14,834 nt of DNA. Source: Candidatus Latescibacterota bacterium. GTDB taxonomy: Bacteria; Latescibacterota; UBA2968; UBA8231. A model generated the notes under the pieces. That model was not told the origin of the DNA, did no database searches, and saw only the letters and a list, made by a program, of their open reading frames with translations. Below, one piece after another: positions 14,220 to 14,834 of the stretch (its first letter is position 1; each line of letters begins with the position of its first letter). The translations under genes were made by a program, and so were the position numbers. The stretch spans positions 1-14,834 of the forward strand of contig DPVW01000029.1 in assembly GCA_003529325.1 (NCBI GenBank). The letters run 5' to 3'.

Positions 14220-14834
14220 GTGGCGGTGGCTGGTGGGCAAAGTCCCAACCTGGTCGACGCCTCGCAGGAGCCGGCCAACGGCGATGCCGCCGACTACAAC
14301 CGCAGTGCCGGCGACGGTGCACACCGGAGCCATCGGTTTCTAGGAGCCAACCAGTTCATCCCGGCGCTGATGGCTTTGTACCACGCGGCAAATGCAGCCT
14401 TTCAGCGCGGTGACTTATGTCGCCGAAGCGCGCTGGCAACAGCTGTTGCAGACCGATGGCAGCAATGCGCGCGCGCACGCTCAGCTCGGTATGTTATACT
14501 CCTGTGGTTTGCCCGGGGCACCCGTCGATCTGTCCCGGGCCCGTCGGCAGATAGGGCAGGCGCTGGTCCTCAATCGCGCCGAAACGGGGCCGCAGGTCAG
14601 ACTCGGAGAAATCGCCTTGTTGCAGGGCGACGAGGCCGCCGCAAGCGGCTACCTGGAGGCGGAGCGGCGGACCAACGAGCGTAGTGTTGCCATCGCCGCC
14701 GCCGGTGGGTCGCAGACCGACAACAGCGCCTCGGCGGAAGGGCAGACCCGGCGTGGCAATCGTCCCTTGCTGGAAAGCGGCCACGTCGGACCTTTCGCAC
14801 TGGCAGCGACTGGGCAAGGGCTTTGGTGCAGTCA
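14220..14834 (+). pseudogene. TPR-repeat protein fragment (CRTAC1-like?), frameshifted and running off the window
   Basis: A GTG at 14220 follows a strong GGAGG (14208-14212) with a seven-base spacer. Its frame reads ANQFIPALMALYHAANAAFQRGD up to about 14413. One base out of frame, from 14416, YVAEARWQQLLQTDG continues it naturally, followed by helical TPR-like units (NARAHAQLGMLYSCG and TGPQVRLGEIALLQGDEAAA). Near 14789 a third frame gives DLSHWQRLGKGFGAV to the window end. A pseudogene or indel errors explain this better than a real short gene. TPR assignment rests on helix-pair spacing and A/G/Y/L positions; the CRTAC1-like label is from memory and weak. If the shifts are errors, this is the 5' part of an intact TPR gene. 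Confidence 0.45.

Overview
The window is GC-rich, densely coded bacterial DNA. It carries a 30S ribosomal protein gene (bS21) and RNase D, so it looks chromosomal rather than plasmid or phage. The mix of a type I sulfatase, a heparinase II/III-type lyase, an alpha/alpha-toroid protein, two phytanoyl-CoA dioxygenase (PhyH) family proteins and a CRTAC1/TPR-like fragment resembles uncultured, glycan-degrading lineages such as Latescibacterota, Poribacteria or Planctomycetota relatives. That placement is inferred from gene content only; no rRNA or other decisive phylogenetic marker is present. No tRNA, rRNA, CRISPR array, transposase or phage gene was seen.

Left part (1-4130): a minus-strand pair, ornithine cyclodeaminase/mu-crystallin family gene then a five-bladed beta-propeller glycosidase-like gene, is divergent from a plus-strand pair, an N-carbamoyl-D-amino acid amidohydrolase then RNase D. 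Partners within each pair overlap or abut by a few bases, which suggests translational coupling. A gene-free stretch follows (4131-4481). It starts in an extremely G-rich tract at the 3' end of rnd and ends in a strong bidirectional hairpin terminator.

Middle (4482-4807): rpsU (bS21) lies alone on the minus strand with a good Shine-Dalgarno and a sigma70-like promoter whose -35 box falls in the first codons of the divergent sulfatase gene.

Right part (4808-13583) reads as a glycan-degradation locus. The sulfatase (plus) converges, with a 25-base overlap, on a three-gene minus operon: PhyH dioxygenase, a second Fe(II)/2-oxoglutarate oxygenase, then an alpha/alpha-toroid protein of unknown substrate. 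Divergent from it is a plus operon: another PhyH dioxygenase, a heparinase II/III-like lyase, then a D-2-hydroxyacid dehydrogenase. A working model (inference) is desulfation by the sulfatase, chain cleavage by the lyase and toroid protein, oxidative tailoring such as demethylation or hydroxylation by three non-haem iron oxygenases, and oxidation or reduction of the acid product by the dehydrogenase. None of these enzymes shows an obvious signal peptide, so they may act on imported oligosaccharides.

Right end (13579-14834): readable protein fragments switch frame several times. They are a secreted jelly-roll-type protein with an apparent internal deletion, followed by a TPR protein running off the window. 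This is either a pair of decaying genes or sequence with indel errors.
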